Below, in pieces: positions 1-12,632 of a stretch of DNA of 64,000 bases. Source of the DNA: Heliocidaris erythrogramma (taxonomy: Eukaryota > Echinodermata > Echinoidea > Camarodonta > Echinometridae); the NCBI GenBank assembly GCA_025617745.1, contig CM046855.1, positions 16,647,880 to 16,711,879 of the forward strand, in the 5' to 3' direction. Below the pieces are notes generated by a model. The model searched no databases. It was not told the DNA's origin and worked only from the letters and a program-made list of their open reading frames with translations. The translations under genes and the position numbers were made by a program. The stretch's first letter is position 1; each line of letters starts with the position of its first letter.

Positions 1-475
1 GATTATGGAAGAAGGATTAGATAAATGAGTTCAAACACCTCCAAAGGAGATGTGGACGATTTTGAAAGCCAAGAGAGAAGGAAGGAGATTGATAAAAGGG
101 GAAAATTGAAAGAGACAATTATGAGGAGTTTTTGAGAGAATGAGAGTTCAAAATGTAGAAAATGAAAACCCCCTCCCAGATGTGATGAATATTTTGTCGT
201 TGAATAACACTGTATATACGGATATGTTGTCTCTTAATTACTTGCAGAAAATATAAAATTTATGAACTTAGATCTCCAACTTGGAAGAATGGAGTTTAGC
301 ATCGGCTACGATGAACTTTGAAGACGACATGTAATGGCGATTTGGAATTCATTAATTGCTTCTGTAACTTTAGTCATCTAATGTATTGTGATCATAGGCG
401 CAGCCAGAGGGGCACAAGAAGGCTTCCTCCACAAAAAAGTCATTCACGGAACTTATATAGGGGTTGAGACTTTCT
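1..475. other. No gene recognised
   Basis: No open frame with recognisable protein character, no RNA gene and no clean repeat boundary was seen. A sequence resembling the end of the CAGTGGCGTAGCC repeat family (GGCGCAGCCAGAGGGGC) lies near 401-417. Confidence 0.5.
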
Positions 476-1080
476 GGTCCGCTCGCTAGTCATAAGGACC
501 GCTATTCATAATGACAGCTATTCATAAGGAATGCTATTCATTATGGAGAAAATGCTCACTATTCATAAAGACTGCTATTCATAATACGAGAAGAGGATCG
601 CTATGCATAATACGGAAAGAAGGTCGCTATGCATAATAGGAGAAGAGGGTCGCTATTCATAATACGAAATGAGGGTCGCTATTCATAATACGGTATGATG
701 GTATAGCGACCCTCATTTCGTATTATGTTTAGCGACCCTCTTCACCTTTTATGAATAGCGACCCTCTTCTCCTATTATGAATAGCGACCCTCTTCACCTA
801 TTATGAATAGCGACCCTCATTTTGTATTATGAATAGCGACCCTCTTCTCCTATTATGAATAGCGACCCTCTTCTCCTATTATGAACAGCGGTCCTCTTCT
901 ACTGTGAATAGCTAACCTCATTTCATATTATGAATAGCGGTCCTCATGAATAATGGTCCTGATGAGTTTATGAATAGCGACCCTCTTTCCGTTTTATGAA
1001 TAGCGGACCTTCAGGTATGAATAGCGGTCCCCATGAATAACGGTCATTATGACTAGCGGTCCTTATGATTAGCGAGGTTA
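476..1080. repeat. Foldback element made of inverted tandem arrays
   Basis: About 26 imperfect units of roughly 26 bp fill this stretch. To the left of about position 695 the unit reads GGTCGCTATTCATAATACG and similar; to the right it appears in reverse complement as ATAGCGACCCTCTTCTCC. The two halves therefore form inverted arms with tandem repeats inside. The outermost ends match each other (CTCGCTAGTCATAAGGACC on the left, reverse complement of GGTCCTTATGATTAGCGAG on the right). This architecture, long inverted repeats built from short direct repeats, is known for the TU foldback elements of sea urchins. Assignment to that class is inference. No coding sequence was seen. A related copy lies at 12270-12632. 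Confidence 0.75.
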
Positions 1081-1102
1081 CCCCGAGACTTTAACCTAGC
1101 TA

Positions 1103-1121
1103 CCCCCCCCCCCCCCCCCCC
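1103..1121. repeat. Poly-C tract (19 C)
   Basis: An uninterrupted run of 19 C follows the foldback element at 476-1080. Similar runs occur throughout the window. Confidence 0.9.
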
Positions 1122-1239
1122 TGTTCAGCCAGTCTGGCTACGCCAGTAGTTGTGATTCATCCCTTTCTTTCACTTTTATTGTGGTAATTCGTGACATTTT
1201 TATTGAACATCTCACACTTTCCTACTTCAACTTATTTCA

Positions 1240-1805
1240 TTAACTGTGAAAGTAAAATGGTTCGTTGTCCTTTGACAGAAATCAATCCTGACCCAGATAC
1301 TGTCATATAAATGATTGATACGACGCGATGTCGGGTCCTTATCAATTAACGAGCTTTCTTTAGAGACGAGGGTGGGAGGCTTTATAGGGTTACCTGACCT
1401 CCAAAGAAAAGAGAAGGGGTTCATATAGGCGAAGGGGAAAGTCATAAGAGAATTTAAAATGAAAGCGTTTACTAGTATGCGGCAACTCGTACGTGAGAAT
1501 AATGAATACATTTCTTTTTTAATGACGTTATTTTTTATCACACTGCATGTCTGTCACTTTGACCAAATTACATACACTGTATTCATTAATTTTCTAAGGT
1601 TTTCAGTAAACCGTTGTTTGTGTCCGTCTTATATATCTGGTTAGCTACCTTGTTTATTGTTGTTGTTGTTATACACACTATTCCTTCACTTTTATTTGAC
1701 ATTAATATCATGAAGTAAAAGATGGTTCGTTGTCCTTTTACAGTAATTATTAAAACCCCAGACAATTTCACATTATTTTTTTATACGAAGGGATGTCGTC
1801 CCTCA
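1240..1805 (+). repeat. Pair of direct repeats
   Basis: A segment of about 90 bp near 1245-1345 recurs imperfectly near 1715-1800. Both contain GATGGTTCGTTGTCC-like and GATGTCGTCC-like blocks in the same order. The 470-bp spacing and shared order suggest an old tandem duplication or two copies of one dispersed repeat. No gene was recognised between them. Confidence 0.5.
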
Positions 1806-2984
1806 TAGCTTGAGTTGATATAGTGCACGGTGTGCAAGGCAATTCAGAAATTCCGAAGTTGCCTTATAGTATATCAGAAAGCGCAATCGCTTTTTGTGCT
1901 AACATATATCAACAAAATGGCAATTGAACTTCACTGAATTTACCATAACCCCCTTAAAAAAAGTACACTTACAGAAAATCCGAGTTCGTGGAATTACAAA
2001 AGCGCTCAAATTAGATTTGGTCGTTGACTATTTTGTCATTAGCCAACCCCCAGGCCTGTCGTGAGACATTAAACTACAGGTACATCTCTCCTAACGATGA
2101 TGAGGATGTACCTAACAACGGTTTATAGGGGTTTAATAATGAGGGGCCTTTAACAACTTTGTAACCATGGCAACAGCGAGGTTAAAAAAGTGCAAACTGG
2201 TGGGGGTGGTAATTATCTTCTGTTTTTCTCTACTTTACACTGTTTATTTAGCCCTTTCCATCCTTCTCCGCTCCTCTTTCTTTCTCTTTCGATATTCACT
2301 TTGACTTAATAGTTCTATTTTCGCACTTCTCGTTTCATTTCTAGCGTTTGTTTTAATATCCAAACTGAAAAACTGACAACTTATTTTTTTAATTCCCCAT
2401 TCACCCTTCAAAATGGACTTGTCAACACCCCACCCCACCCCCTATTAATGATTCCTCCTCCTCCCAAGTACATTATATTTTCCTTTTCGCTTTCCTCATA
2501 ATTATTTACTGATTTTTATATCTATTTCAATTGTCTTTATCAATGAATTCAAGTTACAGCGTGAATATCGTCACCGTATCTTTTGGTCATCCAAGAAATT
2601 ATATCTCTTTCACTCACTATCTGTCTCACTTTTCACGCGATTGTTGATGTTTATGTTTATCTGCGCCACCCGATTTTGGACTCCACTCTCTCCATTTCAT
2701 TTTCTTTCTTTTTTTTTCCACTTTGAACGGATAAGATATCTCCACTTATATGAACTGCCTCTGGCGAAGGAAGGAGACTGATTGGGGCGGCTTGAGAGCA
2801 ATAGAAACCCAGATACTGGTTAGTTTGACCCGAATTAAAATAGTGCAATCACACCGAAGATAAAACAGAAACACTGTCAATCAGAGATATTACAGTGTTC
2901 TGTTTTAAGAGCCTGTAACAGTAAGAAGAGAAAGTAACTTAAATAGTGACGATGGGTTAGAATATAACGTGATAAAAGGGAAGT

Positions 2985-3018
<34 letters not shown>

Positions 3019-3169
3019 CCTATCTACGCGAGCTTGTGTAAGTGTTAGAGAAATGTGTGTTATGAGAAATATTCCGTTCTGTAGCATTATCATATATATC
3101 ATATACATGTATATGCATTATAACGTCTCTATATGCGCTTCTTAAACTTTTTAAGTGTTGCGAAATCTA
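1806..3169. other. No gene recognised; AT-rich with short GA tract
   Basis: Only short open frames without protein character occur. A (GA)n run followed by about 11 G lies near 2986-3016. Confidence 0.5.
2161..2174. promoter_or_regulatory. RFX X-box-like motif
   Basis: GTAACCATGGCAAC closely resembles the near-palindromic X-box bound by RFX factors (typical form GTTGCCATGGCAAC, 12 of 14 positions). A single motif match is weak evidence for function and no nearby gene start is visible. Confidence 0.25.
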
Positions 3170-3382
3170 TACCAGGACTTTAGCTCCGGCAATCACTATC
3201 AATGCACAGTGCATTTCAGGGAATAGTGCCAACCAGGTCCCCACTAACTACACCTGGGTCGACAGCAGCAAATTCACATTCATCAGGTGTTCATGTCTAG
3301 CCATTAGTGCTGTCTTGTGGCTCGAACCCACGACCCTCACATCCCTAGTCAAGTTTACAGCCATACTACATGACTAGGCAAC
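3170..3382 (-). mobile_element. tRNA-derived SINE, minus strand
   Basis: Read on the minus strand there is a decayed tRNA-like head with a good pol III B box (GGGTTCGAGCC, from the plus-strand bases near 3319-3330). It is followed by a tail containing GACCCAGGTGTAGTTAGTGG and GGGGACCTGG, a tail type I associate with sea urchin SINEs. The A box is degraded, so this is probably an old, inactive copy. No target duplication was identified. Confidence 0.6.
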
Positions 3383-6300
3383 CTGAACTAAGTAAGCACT
3401 TTTATTTGAAATAACAAGGCTCACCCCCGTCCCCCAACAAAAAAAGAATAAAAGTGCCAGAGCCCACAGTATAGTCAGTATCTCAACTCTCAAGGAGTGA
3501 ACCATAATTATACACCACACAGTCATGATTTCAGTAACAGCTCGTCGGTCAACAGCACCGATACATAAAGATGAAACCCAATCCACTTACTTGTCAAAGG
3601 CTGTAATCTGAAGTATGTATAGAAAACATTGACATTGGAAAGCTGTGTGAACATGATCGTCGATTGGAGGCCGGGCGGCCAGTGCCAAGACGATGCGTCA
3701 ATAGTAGTTGTAGATTAGATCATGTGTGCGTGACTGAGGTCTAACGGATACAAAGCTTGGGGAAGTTATACACAGGGCTTTACGAAATAACTATTGATAA
3801 ATAATGTTAAGTAATTCCATCTTTGCCTGCAGGAATCTGCTGTAAATAGCAATAAAATCTGAAGAAGGAGGAGGAGAAAAAGGAAAGAAGAAGGAGAAGA
3901 AAAAAGAAAAATGAGAAGGAGGAGGAGAAGAAGATGGAAGAGGGGTGGGAGGGGGACCGAGCACGCGAGAGAGAGAGAGAGAGAGAGAAATCAGAATCCT
4001 ATAGCGGTATAAAAGCCTTAAAAGTTTTGTATTTCACTTTGCAACTTTATGATTGTGCGTCAACATTGTGGGTTTAAGGAGTGGGTAGTGTTTTTCGCTC
4101 GTTTATAGACAAGTCCAAATGTGAAGTGAGACCGATTGTTCCTGATGTTCACAGCAATGAAAGTTTGGCGCCGACATCTATTGATTTTCATTTATTGAGT
4201 ACTGTATGTGTCAGTTAATGATTATGTTTCATTGTTTCATGGTACATCGACTGAAAGACAGAGAGAGGGGGGGGGGGGGGGGGGGGAGCGCGCTGAGCAG
4301 ATGGGGATGTGAAGATCACAGTGTCATTTTCAGGTCAAATCATTAATTCTAGGAAATAGCAATGAAGGACTAGTTCACCGAATGTATACACAGTGGTGGA
4401 TCTAAGATTTATTTTTTCTCTGATCAGGGGACAGGTCTAAAAAAAAGTAGCTAAGCAAACAAACAAACTACAAAAGTTATCTCATTATAATCGGGGGAGG
4501 TTTATACACGTTAACACATTTGATACATGTCTTAACTCTGGTGTGTATTACAAAAACATGGCGGTTTCTCCCACCCCCTTTCTTTGGGAGTAAAGTTTTG
4601 ACACTTAATACTGACAACCAAGTATAGTGGATAACATAAACCAAGTGACCACCTCATTGCCCGAAGTATGAGGCATGTCCCTAAGGAACTGATCTCGCAC
4701 ACATTACATAATATGACCAGGCCTATACAGATTTTTATAGAAATGCTTGAACGTACATTATATGTATTGCTCTATGCCTTATGCTGAAGAGAATTATGTA
4801 AAATCCCTAGAATATAGGCACAGCATTCTGAAGCCAATTATTGTGCAACAATCTGTTTATATTCAATCGTTGTATACCCTGTTAAGAGTCACTCTTCATC
4901 GAAGGTCTTGTAAAAAATACGGGCGGAAGCTTTCGATATTATTATAGCCCAGTTTGATGTGACTTTCCAACAACAGCAAAATGAAGTTATAACCATAAAT
5001 ATAGATATTACATTATGTCAGCTATCCATTACAATAGACCAAAGACCATTGCCAAACCGTCCTAGAAAAAAAATGGTCATTGTGCCAAGCCAATCATTTA
5101 ATGGTTCAGGATTATTATCTTGTGATTTCCTACTACATGTACCAGTATCCTGAAATTGTGTACAAAATACAAAGTCAAATAAACCAGAGGCTGCCATGGG
5201 AATTCGAGAAACTATGGATATTGTTCCGCTTTGTTGTCTTATTTAACACTTCGTTTTATTGATTACCATTGGTTTGCCGTATTCACGAGATATACAAAAT
5301 ATAGAATTATAAATTCAATTTTGATATTATCGAGATTGTTTTATCGTCTTTTGACGTACGCCGTGATTTGTCGTGTTTGACTTTGTTGTCGTATTTGATG
5401 AAAGCATAGTATTATATAGTAATCTCTTCAACAATTATAAACAAATACTTCGACAGGGCTACTTATTCATGTGGAAAACGAACCCTTTTTAATCATTAAG
5501 TAAAAGTAATCCGCGTATTCATGAAATATATTTCACTGGAAGGCTATAAATTAGTAACATTCATTGTGAATGTCATCTGTTTTCATGAATATATGCGACT
5601 GGTATTGCAAGCACAAAGCATTTTCATCCTATTTGTAAAATCTTGGAGTTTTTATGATAGCCTTGCTTGTCCGTCTTCCTTTTGATGCTGTCTCTTTAAA
5701 CTTCTCAAATAAGCGACAGATAGTGTTGATGGTGCATTACGCAATTAGCATTCATGAGGAAGAACATGAAAACTGTTTGCTTGATTAAATTGGTAAACCA
5801 AACAGAATAAAACTTAATACATTTGGCGCTTTAAAATTGATGACTCATTGTGCAATGGAGAGAACCCTCGTCTCTTGACGTAAATGAACGTCAGTTCAAA
5901 ACAATGGGACATATTTTGGCGCGATAGTTCACAAGAACAGGTGCTGCGAATTGTTTGATTTAACGTCTGCACGTGACATATGGTATTGGATAACAACAGC
6001 GATTGAGGATTAAAATTAACTATAAAAATTATATTGTCAGATCTACTTTGATAATCATCCGGTACATCGGATATAATAATATTTATTTATATCCTACTAC
6101 TACTAGTCCCGACGATCAAAAAAGGAAAATCGGGGAGCTTTAATTATTTTTCAAATCAATATTTTATGATTCATTTTCGTCATATTTTAAGACGATTATG
6201 TTCTACTAAAAACAAAGTTATAAATGCATTTCCTGGATGCTACTTTCATCCCGTTATTGAAGATCATACAGTTGTCATTGGTTGCGTTATTTCTCCATAA

Positions 6301-6470
6301 TTTTTAATTAATAATGTTTTCTCATACGTCTTATTCGTTGGCTGATTTATTTTTTTTGTAATTATCATATCTCTTATTGTACCCCATCTTGAACTCATAA
6401 ATAATATTTTAAACATCGCATTGGAATGGCTAACAATGACTTACATTGCCGTTAGAGGGTATACAATAGT
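3383..6470. other. No gene recognised
   Basis: Mostly AT-rich sequence with a purine-rich stretch at about 3855-3990 containing a (GA)n run. Short open frames around 4747-5262 and 5814-5996 show no domain, no splice context and no bias I can recognise. A degenerate CAGTGGTGGATCTAAG near 4392 resembles the end of the CAGTGGCG repeat family. Confidence 0.45.
4267..4286. repeat. Poly-G tract (20 G)
   Basis: A run of 20 G directly follows a short GA repeat. Confidence 0.9.
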
Positions 6471-6502
6471 GGTGTATCCAGTATAAGATGGAACCGATGT
6501 AG

Positions 6503-6512
6503 CCCCCCCCCC

Positions 6513-6556
<44 letters not shown>

Positions 6557-6560
6557 TTCT
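6503..6560. repeat. Poly-C (21 C) followed by (CT)n
   Basis: Twenty-one C residues run into a CT microsatellite. Pairing of a homopolymer with a GA/CT repeat recurs at 2986-3016, 4259-4286 and 15268-15317. Confidence 0.9.
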
Positions 6561-8756
6561 GTTGAGTTTGAAGGCATTGAAGAAAAATGAACAAAACTTT
6601 TACAACGGCTACCGGGTATTAGGGTCGGTCATTTTAGAGTACCTTTATATAGAGAAATGTTGCATAGCAGATGAAACAAAATGGCGTTCAAATCATGAGT
6701 TGTCGCTACTCTCTTTATGTTGGTACTCTAGGTCATGTAGGTATAAGGCGCCCCCACTCCGAAGTTTTCTGCTTTTCGTACAGGAATTAATTTCTGGAAA
6801 AGCCACTGTTACAGATAGGCCCAAGTCTTGGTTATGTGCCTTTGAACTGAGCCAAAAATTAAAAAATAAATAAGCTGTCTGATGAAAGATAAAACTTACT
6901 TACTCGTGTTTTTCAATGAGAAAAGAGTTTATCACTTGGATTTAGATGAAACAATGAACACTGGAAAATCGCTACTTGGTGTTCCAATTTCATTAGTTAG
7001 AGTTAATTTGAAACAAGTTCCGTATGTTTTTGTCTTGATGTCTAGATCAGAGTTTGATACCTGTTATTCTTTGTCAAATTCCAACCTGTCCTACGTCATA
7101 TATATAGCCAATGAAAACAATTTAAGTCATTTTAAATTTAAAGTAAGAAATTCTAGATGTTCGGAAACTTTTAATTGCTTGTCCTTGCCAAATACTTGCT
7201 CCGTGACAAATCAATCGTGACAAATTAATGAACAACGGATATGCCGCCAGTATTGGATCTTAACTAACTTTAAAAATAATTTAGTCAGAGATCAAGAAAG
7301 AAAAGTAATTCAAGATGTTCAGATAAGTGTGACATCAATATCATCATGAGAAGACATTGTACGGAGGGCTCCAAATTAACGCCACGAACGAGCCAATAAG
7401 TGCCTTTTTAACCAGCAGAAGTGTCTCAGACGGTTAGACGGTTATTATTAAGTGTAATTACGATATCTTTTAACACCATCATTGCCCCCTTTTGTCGCTT
7501 CTTCCTCGTGGTTAACATGTAGGGGAGAAAACTTAAGGAGATGATTACCTCGAAAGTACAAGGATTTTGTCATGTCTCCGACTTCAGCATTTTGCCTATG
7601 TGTTTAGCAGACAGTTATTTGATACGGATCAACTAGAAGTCTCCATGCCGTGTCGCCGGGGGCCATAAGCGAACGAGTTCCGGCAAAGACGTCGACGCCA
7701 TTGCGGCGACGGAGCCTCACTCGCGCTAAATGTGTTTGAGATCCGTAGCCCGCGTCTATTATCTTCCACATGTCTTTCCCGCATGTCTCAAGCGCGCCAA
7801 AATGCAATCAATTCTCCCCTTGACCCATCCATTGCCTGTTTAGCGGAAAATTAATCTCTCCAGATAAAGGAAACCAAGCCGAAACATAAATGAAGATGAT
7901 TTATTTTACTTTGAAGACTATAATACGTTTGTGGTTAGCGCCTCACTTTGTAAGGGCGTTAAACTTCAGGGCAACATTGACGCCTGCTCAATTTAACTTT
8001 ATCGTCTGTTGAACTAATCATTGTTTAGTTGAGGATGGGTGCGTTAATCATTTGGCTGGGTAACGTATGAAATGACAACTTTGCAAAACAACTTTCTTTC
8101 CCAATAAGTGAGTCTCCAAATGTTGGTGGTCACATATAAAGGAAGAAAGAAGCCAATTGAAATCAATGAATGCATTACTAAGTCAACATCTACCTACGAT
8201 AACTGTTTTTAAAGCGGCACTGTGTAAAATTTTCAAAGAAGCATCAACGTACATAAGATGCGCTACTTTCTGAAGTGCCCTTGGCCCCTTTCCCAATTTG
8301 CAGTTAATAATCCAGTCAATTATTTTGTCCATCTTCTTCCACATATACTATTTCTCTACAAGTTCACCCCATCCCCCTTTTCAATGCTCTATTCCGTGCA
8401 CTATGCGAACGCTTACTTAAAAAAAAAACCCGGGCTAACGGGAAAAATAAACCTTGAAGGTGAATATACTATGAAGAGAATTATTCCCAAAATATTACTG
8501 ACGACATGTTTTCCAGGTGGTATGCCATTGTTTACCGTAGTTTTACCATCAGATAATACTGCACCAAAGGTAGGATTACGTAGGTCCTGTAATAAAAGCG
8601 GATTACCGTAACTATACTATACATATACTATACATAGTATATTTGGTAGAATATTGCCCAGCAGGAGGGCAATTATATCCAATTTATGGTAAAAAAGTGG
8701 TCATAATAGTTTTGCAAAATATTTACCTGAATTTGGCATAAAATTGCCCCCCCCCC

Positions 8757-8787
<31 letters not shown>

Positions 8788-9699
8788 CACAATAACTACC
8801 TCCATGTAAGGCAATATTTGTGCTTACTCTTTTTTAATTATATAAAAGTATTCTGAATTAAGCCACTGTCGGCAGGCACATTGCCCAAAACACGTCCACT
8901 GTTTACACCAGGTTAATCATTCACTACGCCATGGAGAAAGAGGAGAGCGAGAAAGAGAGAGAGGGAAAAAAGAAAGATATGCCTAATTCGCCAGATAAGC
9001 CTGCTACATAGGTGCTATTCAGTGGTTCATTCGTTCTTAATGCGAATCACATCTTCATTAGCTGAAGGAAATCAAACTCGACTGGAGTGTCCTCAGAGCC
9101 GCCCTCGATGACGGCTAACGAGAGGTCAATCTTTGGAATGGTCACAAACACCCCCTGAAGCTACAAATCAAAAGTGCAGATGACTGGGCATGATAATAAT
9201 GACAAAGAAATTGTATCTCCTCTTCTTTCACCTTGCGATTGTTTTCTAGATTTTTAATCCCCTGCAGATTATTGTTTTCTTGTGATGTGTGACAATAGCG
9301 GGATGACCCGATCTAGAAAAATGAAAAATGACGCCCATACTTTAGTAACCATGAATACTGGGCATGATAAAGTGCCTTTCGTAAAATTATTATAAAACAA
9401 AACTAATTATCTCTAAATGAACCATTCTCAGAAAATATCATTTTTAAATCCTTCCTGTTATGTTAAGGAACGTAATAACCATTGGAAAAACTTTAAGAAA
9501 ACGCACAGAAAGATGCGGAATTTAAAGACATAAATGCCAATATAAACACGAAAGAAAGGGGAAAAATGACAATAAACATTAAAAGAAAAACGTTTTCCCT
9601 TATAATAACAAGTTCATGTCAATGGATAAGGAAGTTCCTGTATTAATAGGAAAATCAGTAATACGTAAGTCCTCTCTGGCAGATTTTTTTTTCTGTCGA
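6561..9699. other. No gene recognised; one GC-rich patch
   Basis: Most of this stretch is AT-rich. A GC-rich patch at about 7600-7830 is open on the minus strand for 67 codons (7604-7807), but no domain, splice sites or homologue was recognised. An 11-C run followed by 26 A lies at 8747-8783. Confidence 0.4.
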
Positions 9700-9724
9700 G
9701 GGGGGGGGGGGGGGGGTGAGAGAA

Positions 9725-9905
9725 GGCGCGATGGCTCAGTAGTAGAGCAGTGATCTCGTAACTGGGAGAACCTGGGTTCGCACCAAGTGAATGCACTATA
9801 GTGAATTTGGTAAGTCATCATTAAGTTCCTCGATGAGGACTTAAAGCCGTCGGTCCCCTGGTTACTTAACACATGCTTCCTTAGCTGTCAGGTAAAATAA
9901 ACCAT
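9725..9905 (+). mobile_element. tRNA-derived SINE, plus strand
   Basis: The sequence begins with a tRNA-like head. An A box (TGGCTCAGTAGTAGAG) lies near 9732 and a B box (GGGTTCGCACC) near 9773, at tRNA-like spacing, with an anticodon-loop-like CTCGTAA between them. The tail carries TGAGGACTTAAAGCCGTCGG, typical of the conserved body of many marine-invertebrate SINEs. The element follows directly after a 17-G tract at 9700-9716. There is no poly-A tail or clear target duplication, so the 3' boundary is approximate. Confidence 0.65.
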
Positions 9906-11968
9906 CAAACCAGAAATCAGAGAGGGGATTGAGGGGTGGTCACAACCGGCCTGTGTCCCCCTTTGGAAACCAAAGTGGCAACCGCCCCACCCCCCAAAAA
10001 GACCTCCCTTCCAATTTTAGACGACGAAAACACTTTAAAATGAGGTAACCTTTTATGTTTTGCTTTTTCTTATGCTGGATTATTTTGCCCCCTCTATTCA
10101 CAAAATCCTTGATCCGCCTCTGAGTTCTTCAGTAGATATTTCGAGGCTTAAATTCGATGAATGATTCTAGTAGGGCAATAATCTTTTCTTTTTTTTTAAA
10201 TACCTAAAATGATAAGGGTATATCGGGTGTTGATGACGTATGACAACAACAATAATTGGTGCTTAATAGTATATCTACTAATGGGCGGAAAGGAAAAGAA
10301 GGATGGGAATATCATTAGAGCCTTGGTCATCGTTTTATGAGCAAAATGATTACTATAGATACATCAACCGTGTCGTGTTCAATTCCGTCATTTGTGACGT
10401 ATCCGTACCTGGATGTGTCATTGTACTTTGACAGTGTCTAGACGTGTATCCAGGTAAATATTTGTAAATATTTATTTGATGAATCTATGGTAGCAAGTGG
10501 TAGCATTCATTACGCTTTTCCGGACTTTTCTTGAGTTATGAAATTATGCTTGTATGCTGACATCTAATCATCGTAAGTGGAAATATAAGGTTTGCATGCC
10601 TACATGCCACGAATGTATCGAATAAAGAGTTTCACTAATTTAAGAAATATAAGGTTTGTTTCTAATTAACAAGGAATTTATTGGTCACTTATAGCACTTG
10701 ACAAGGAGGGGGAGGGGTGGGTGATGTCTCATATAATTATGATAGAGACACGCATGATTTTATTCCTTATCATGAGGTCAAACTACAAAAGAAATTGATA
10801 GTGGTTCTCCATACAATACTTTTGAAAAATCATAAAGAATCCCTGGTAAAACCGTCAACTTTATAAATTTATAGGATCATAATTTGAAAATACAAAGCCA
10901 CACAATAATTTCCTCTTGCTGAATTTTAAACTATACCCTCCTGTATGTGGACGTGGGTACCCCCAACCCTGGTATGGCATATTTACCTGTAAAATGATCC
11001 GTGTATTTATGTCGGCATGGTATTGTCCATCATCACCCCCTCCATCATCTTCTAGAGGAAGTCCCATCCTCTTGCGCCCCATATGAGTAGGGGTTGCTGA
11101 AGAAGATAGAAAGCATTATGTATAATTTGTTTTCTTATTATAAGTATTGTCGGGGATTTGTTTCTAACCATGCGGGGTGGGGGAGTGAGAGGGAGAGAGA
11201 GAGAGAGAGGGGGGGGGGGGGGACACCCTGTACTAAGTAGTTGGTCTTGAGACTGCAGGAGGATTGAAACCTCTTTGCCGGAGCCGCTCCCCTAGACACC
11301 CTGGAGCTGGTGTGCTCCGGCATATTATGATCGTGCGTATATTTGCCCCCCCCCCCCCCCTCTTATAGATGTCTGGATAGCCACTACAAAGCAGTATTTT
11401 GCCTGGACTGACGTTAGATAATGCCTTTCAGAATTGTGAATCCTACCTTTAATGAAGATTAAAAACTTAAATTGATCTCGGTCGTCAAAATTACTGAGCT
11501 AATACGATGGCATTCTCAATTGTTTACTGGGCGTATAAATGACATGCTACTAATCATGCTATTATTATTACTGATGTGTTTGGCACGAGCTATGAAAACA
11601 AATGGGTAATCAAATTAATTCGCATACTCGTGAGCTATATAGCTTAAAAGATATAATGTTATTGAAAAACTTGGCATTTGTTTCGAGATTATTTTTAGAT
11701 TCTTCTGCGATGTATTCGAGTTTCGATAAACAAGTTCTTATTCATATTCATCGTGTTCATGCAAGATATCTCCTTTTTCCTTTGTTTAAAATCTAGATAA
11801 CATCTTGGAAAAGTAGGTCGACACACTCCTGAAGTGTTCATAAATAAAACGTGATGATTTTGTATCAACATTACTATATATCATCATATACCATTTATAG
11901 CTACAATACACGATTCTAATATTTCTTTGAATTGAAGTGTTTAACATCTTCTTTTATGATGTCATCTA
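9906..11968. other. No gene recognised; repeat fragments
   Basis: A fragment at about 10084-10124 reads, in reverse complement, AGAGGCGGATCAAGGATTTT, matching the terminus of the CAGTGGCG(T/G)A repeat family. GA plus poly-G tracts lie at 11182-11222 and a poly-C tract at about 11346-11360. No exon was recognised. Confidence 0.45.
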
Positions 11969-12259
11969 CAGTGCGTATCAAAAGTACACACTTAGAAAAT
12001 ATTCTGAAAAATCATGATTTTACAATATTAATACGATTTTTTTCTTATACAATTATGTGTGAATGTCTGTTTCATCGGATGACACTATGAATATTGACAA
12101 TATTCTAGGCTCGGGTGAGCATTCTAGGACAACTACCCCCTGGAAAACCACCCCGGACAACTACCCCCGGAAAACTACCCCCTGGACAACTACCGCCCTA
12201 GGACAATTACCCCCCCCCCCCCTCCCAGGACAGCGGAGTAACCTCGACAGTCATAACGC

Positions 12260-12632
12260 GTGACTAAATGAATAGCGGTTTTGTATGAATAGCGGTCCTT
12301 CTAAATAGCGAGCAAACCATAGACAAATTATAATATGGCACCAAAAAGAGACATGATAACGAAGCTTTTCGACCTGCACTCATCAGGTTATCACGCAGGT
12401 ATGTAACAAATTACTCGAAATCAACTATATTATACTCGATGAAGTATAATGATGAGTGCAGGTCGAAAAGCTTCGTTATCATGTCTCTTTTTCGTGCCAT
12501 ATTAAAATTTTATAGTACCAGGAAATTATTTATAGACAAATTACTTCGCTATTCAAGGACCTCCATTTATAAGGACCACTATTCATAACGCGTGTTAAAT
12601 GAATATCGGTCCTTATGAATAGCGAGCGGACC
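12260..12632. repeat. Second copy of the GAATAGCGG foldback family
   Basis: ATGAATAGCGGTCCTT-type units lie on the left (about 12270-12312), and CGCTATTCAAGGACC- and TATGAATAGCGAGCGG-type units on the right (about 12546-12632). These are the same units and the same GCGAGCGGACC end as the element at 476-1080. It sits between the two forward halves of the TU-like array, so it is probably inserted in it. Confidence 0.6.
12319..12543. mobile_element. MITE with 55-bp TIRs and 12-bp flanking repeats
   Basis: Inverted arms at 12331-12385 and 12450-12504 match at 54 of 55 positions (arm begins TAATATGGCACCAAAAAGAG). Identical 12-bp direct repeats ATAGACAAATTA lie at 12319-12330 and 12532-12543, the second one 27 bp beyond the arm. 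The element lies inside the GAATAGCGG foldback, the innermost layer of the nest. No coding sequence fits inside it. The family is unknown. Confidence 0.7.

Noticed and set aside
8258..8611. 117-codon plus-strand open frame
   Set aside because: No protein character beyond chance, no splice or promoter context, and it crosses a poly-A run.
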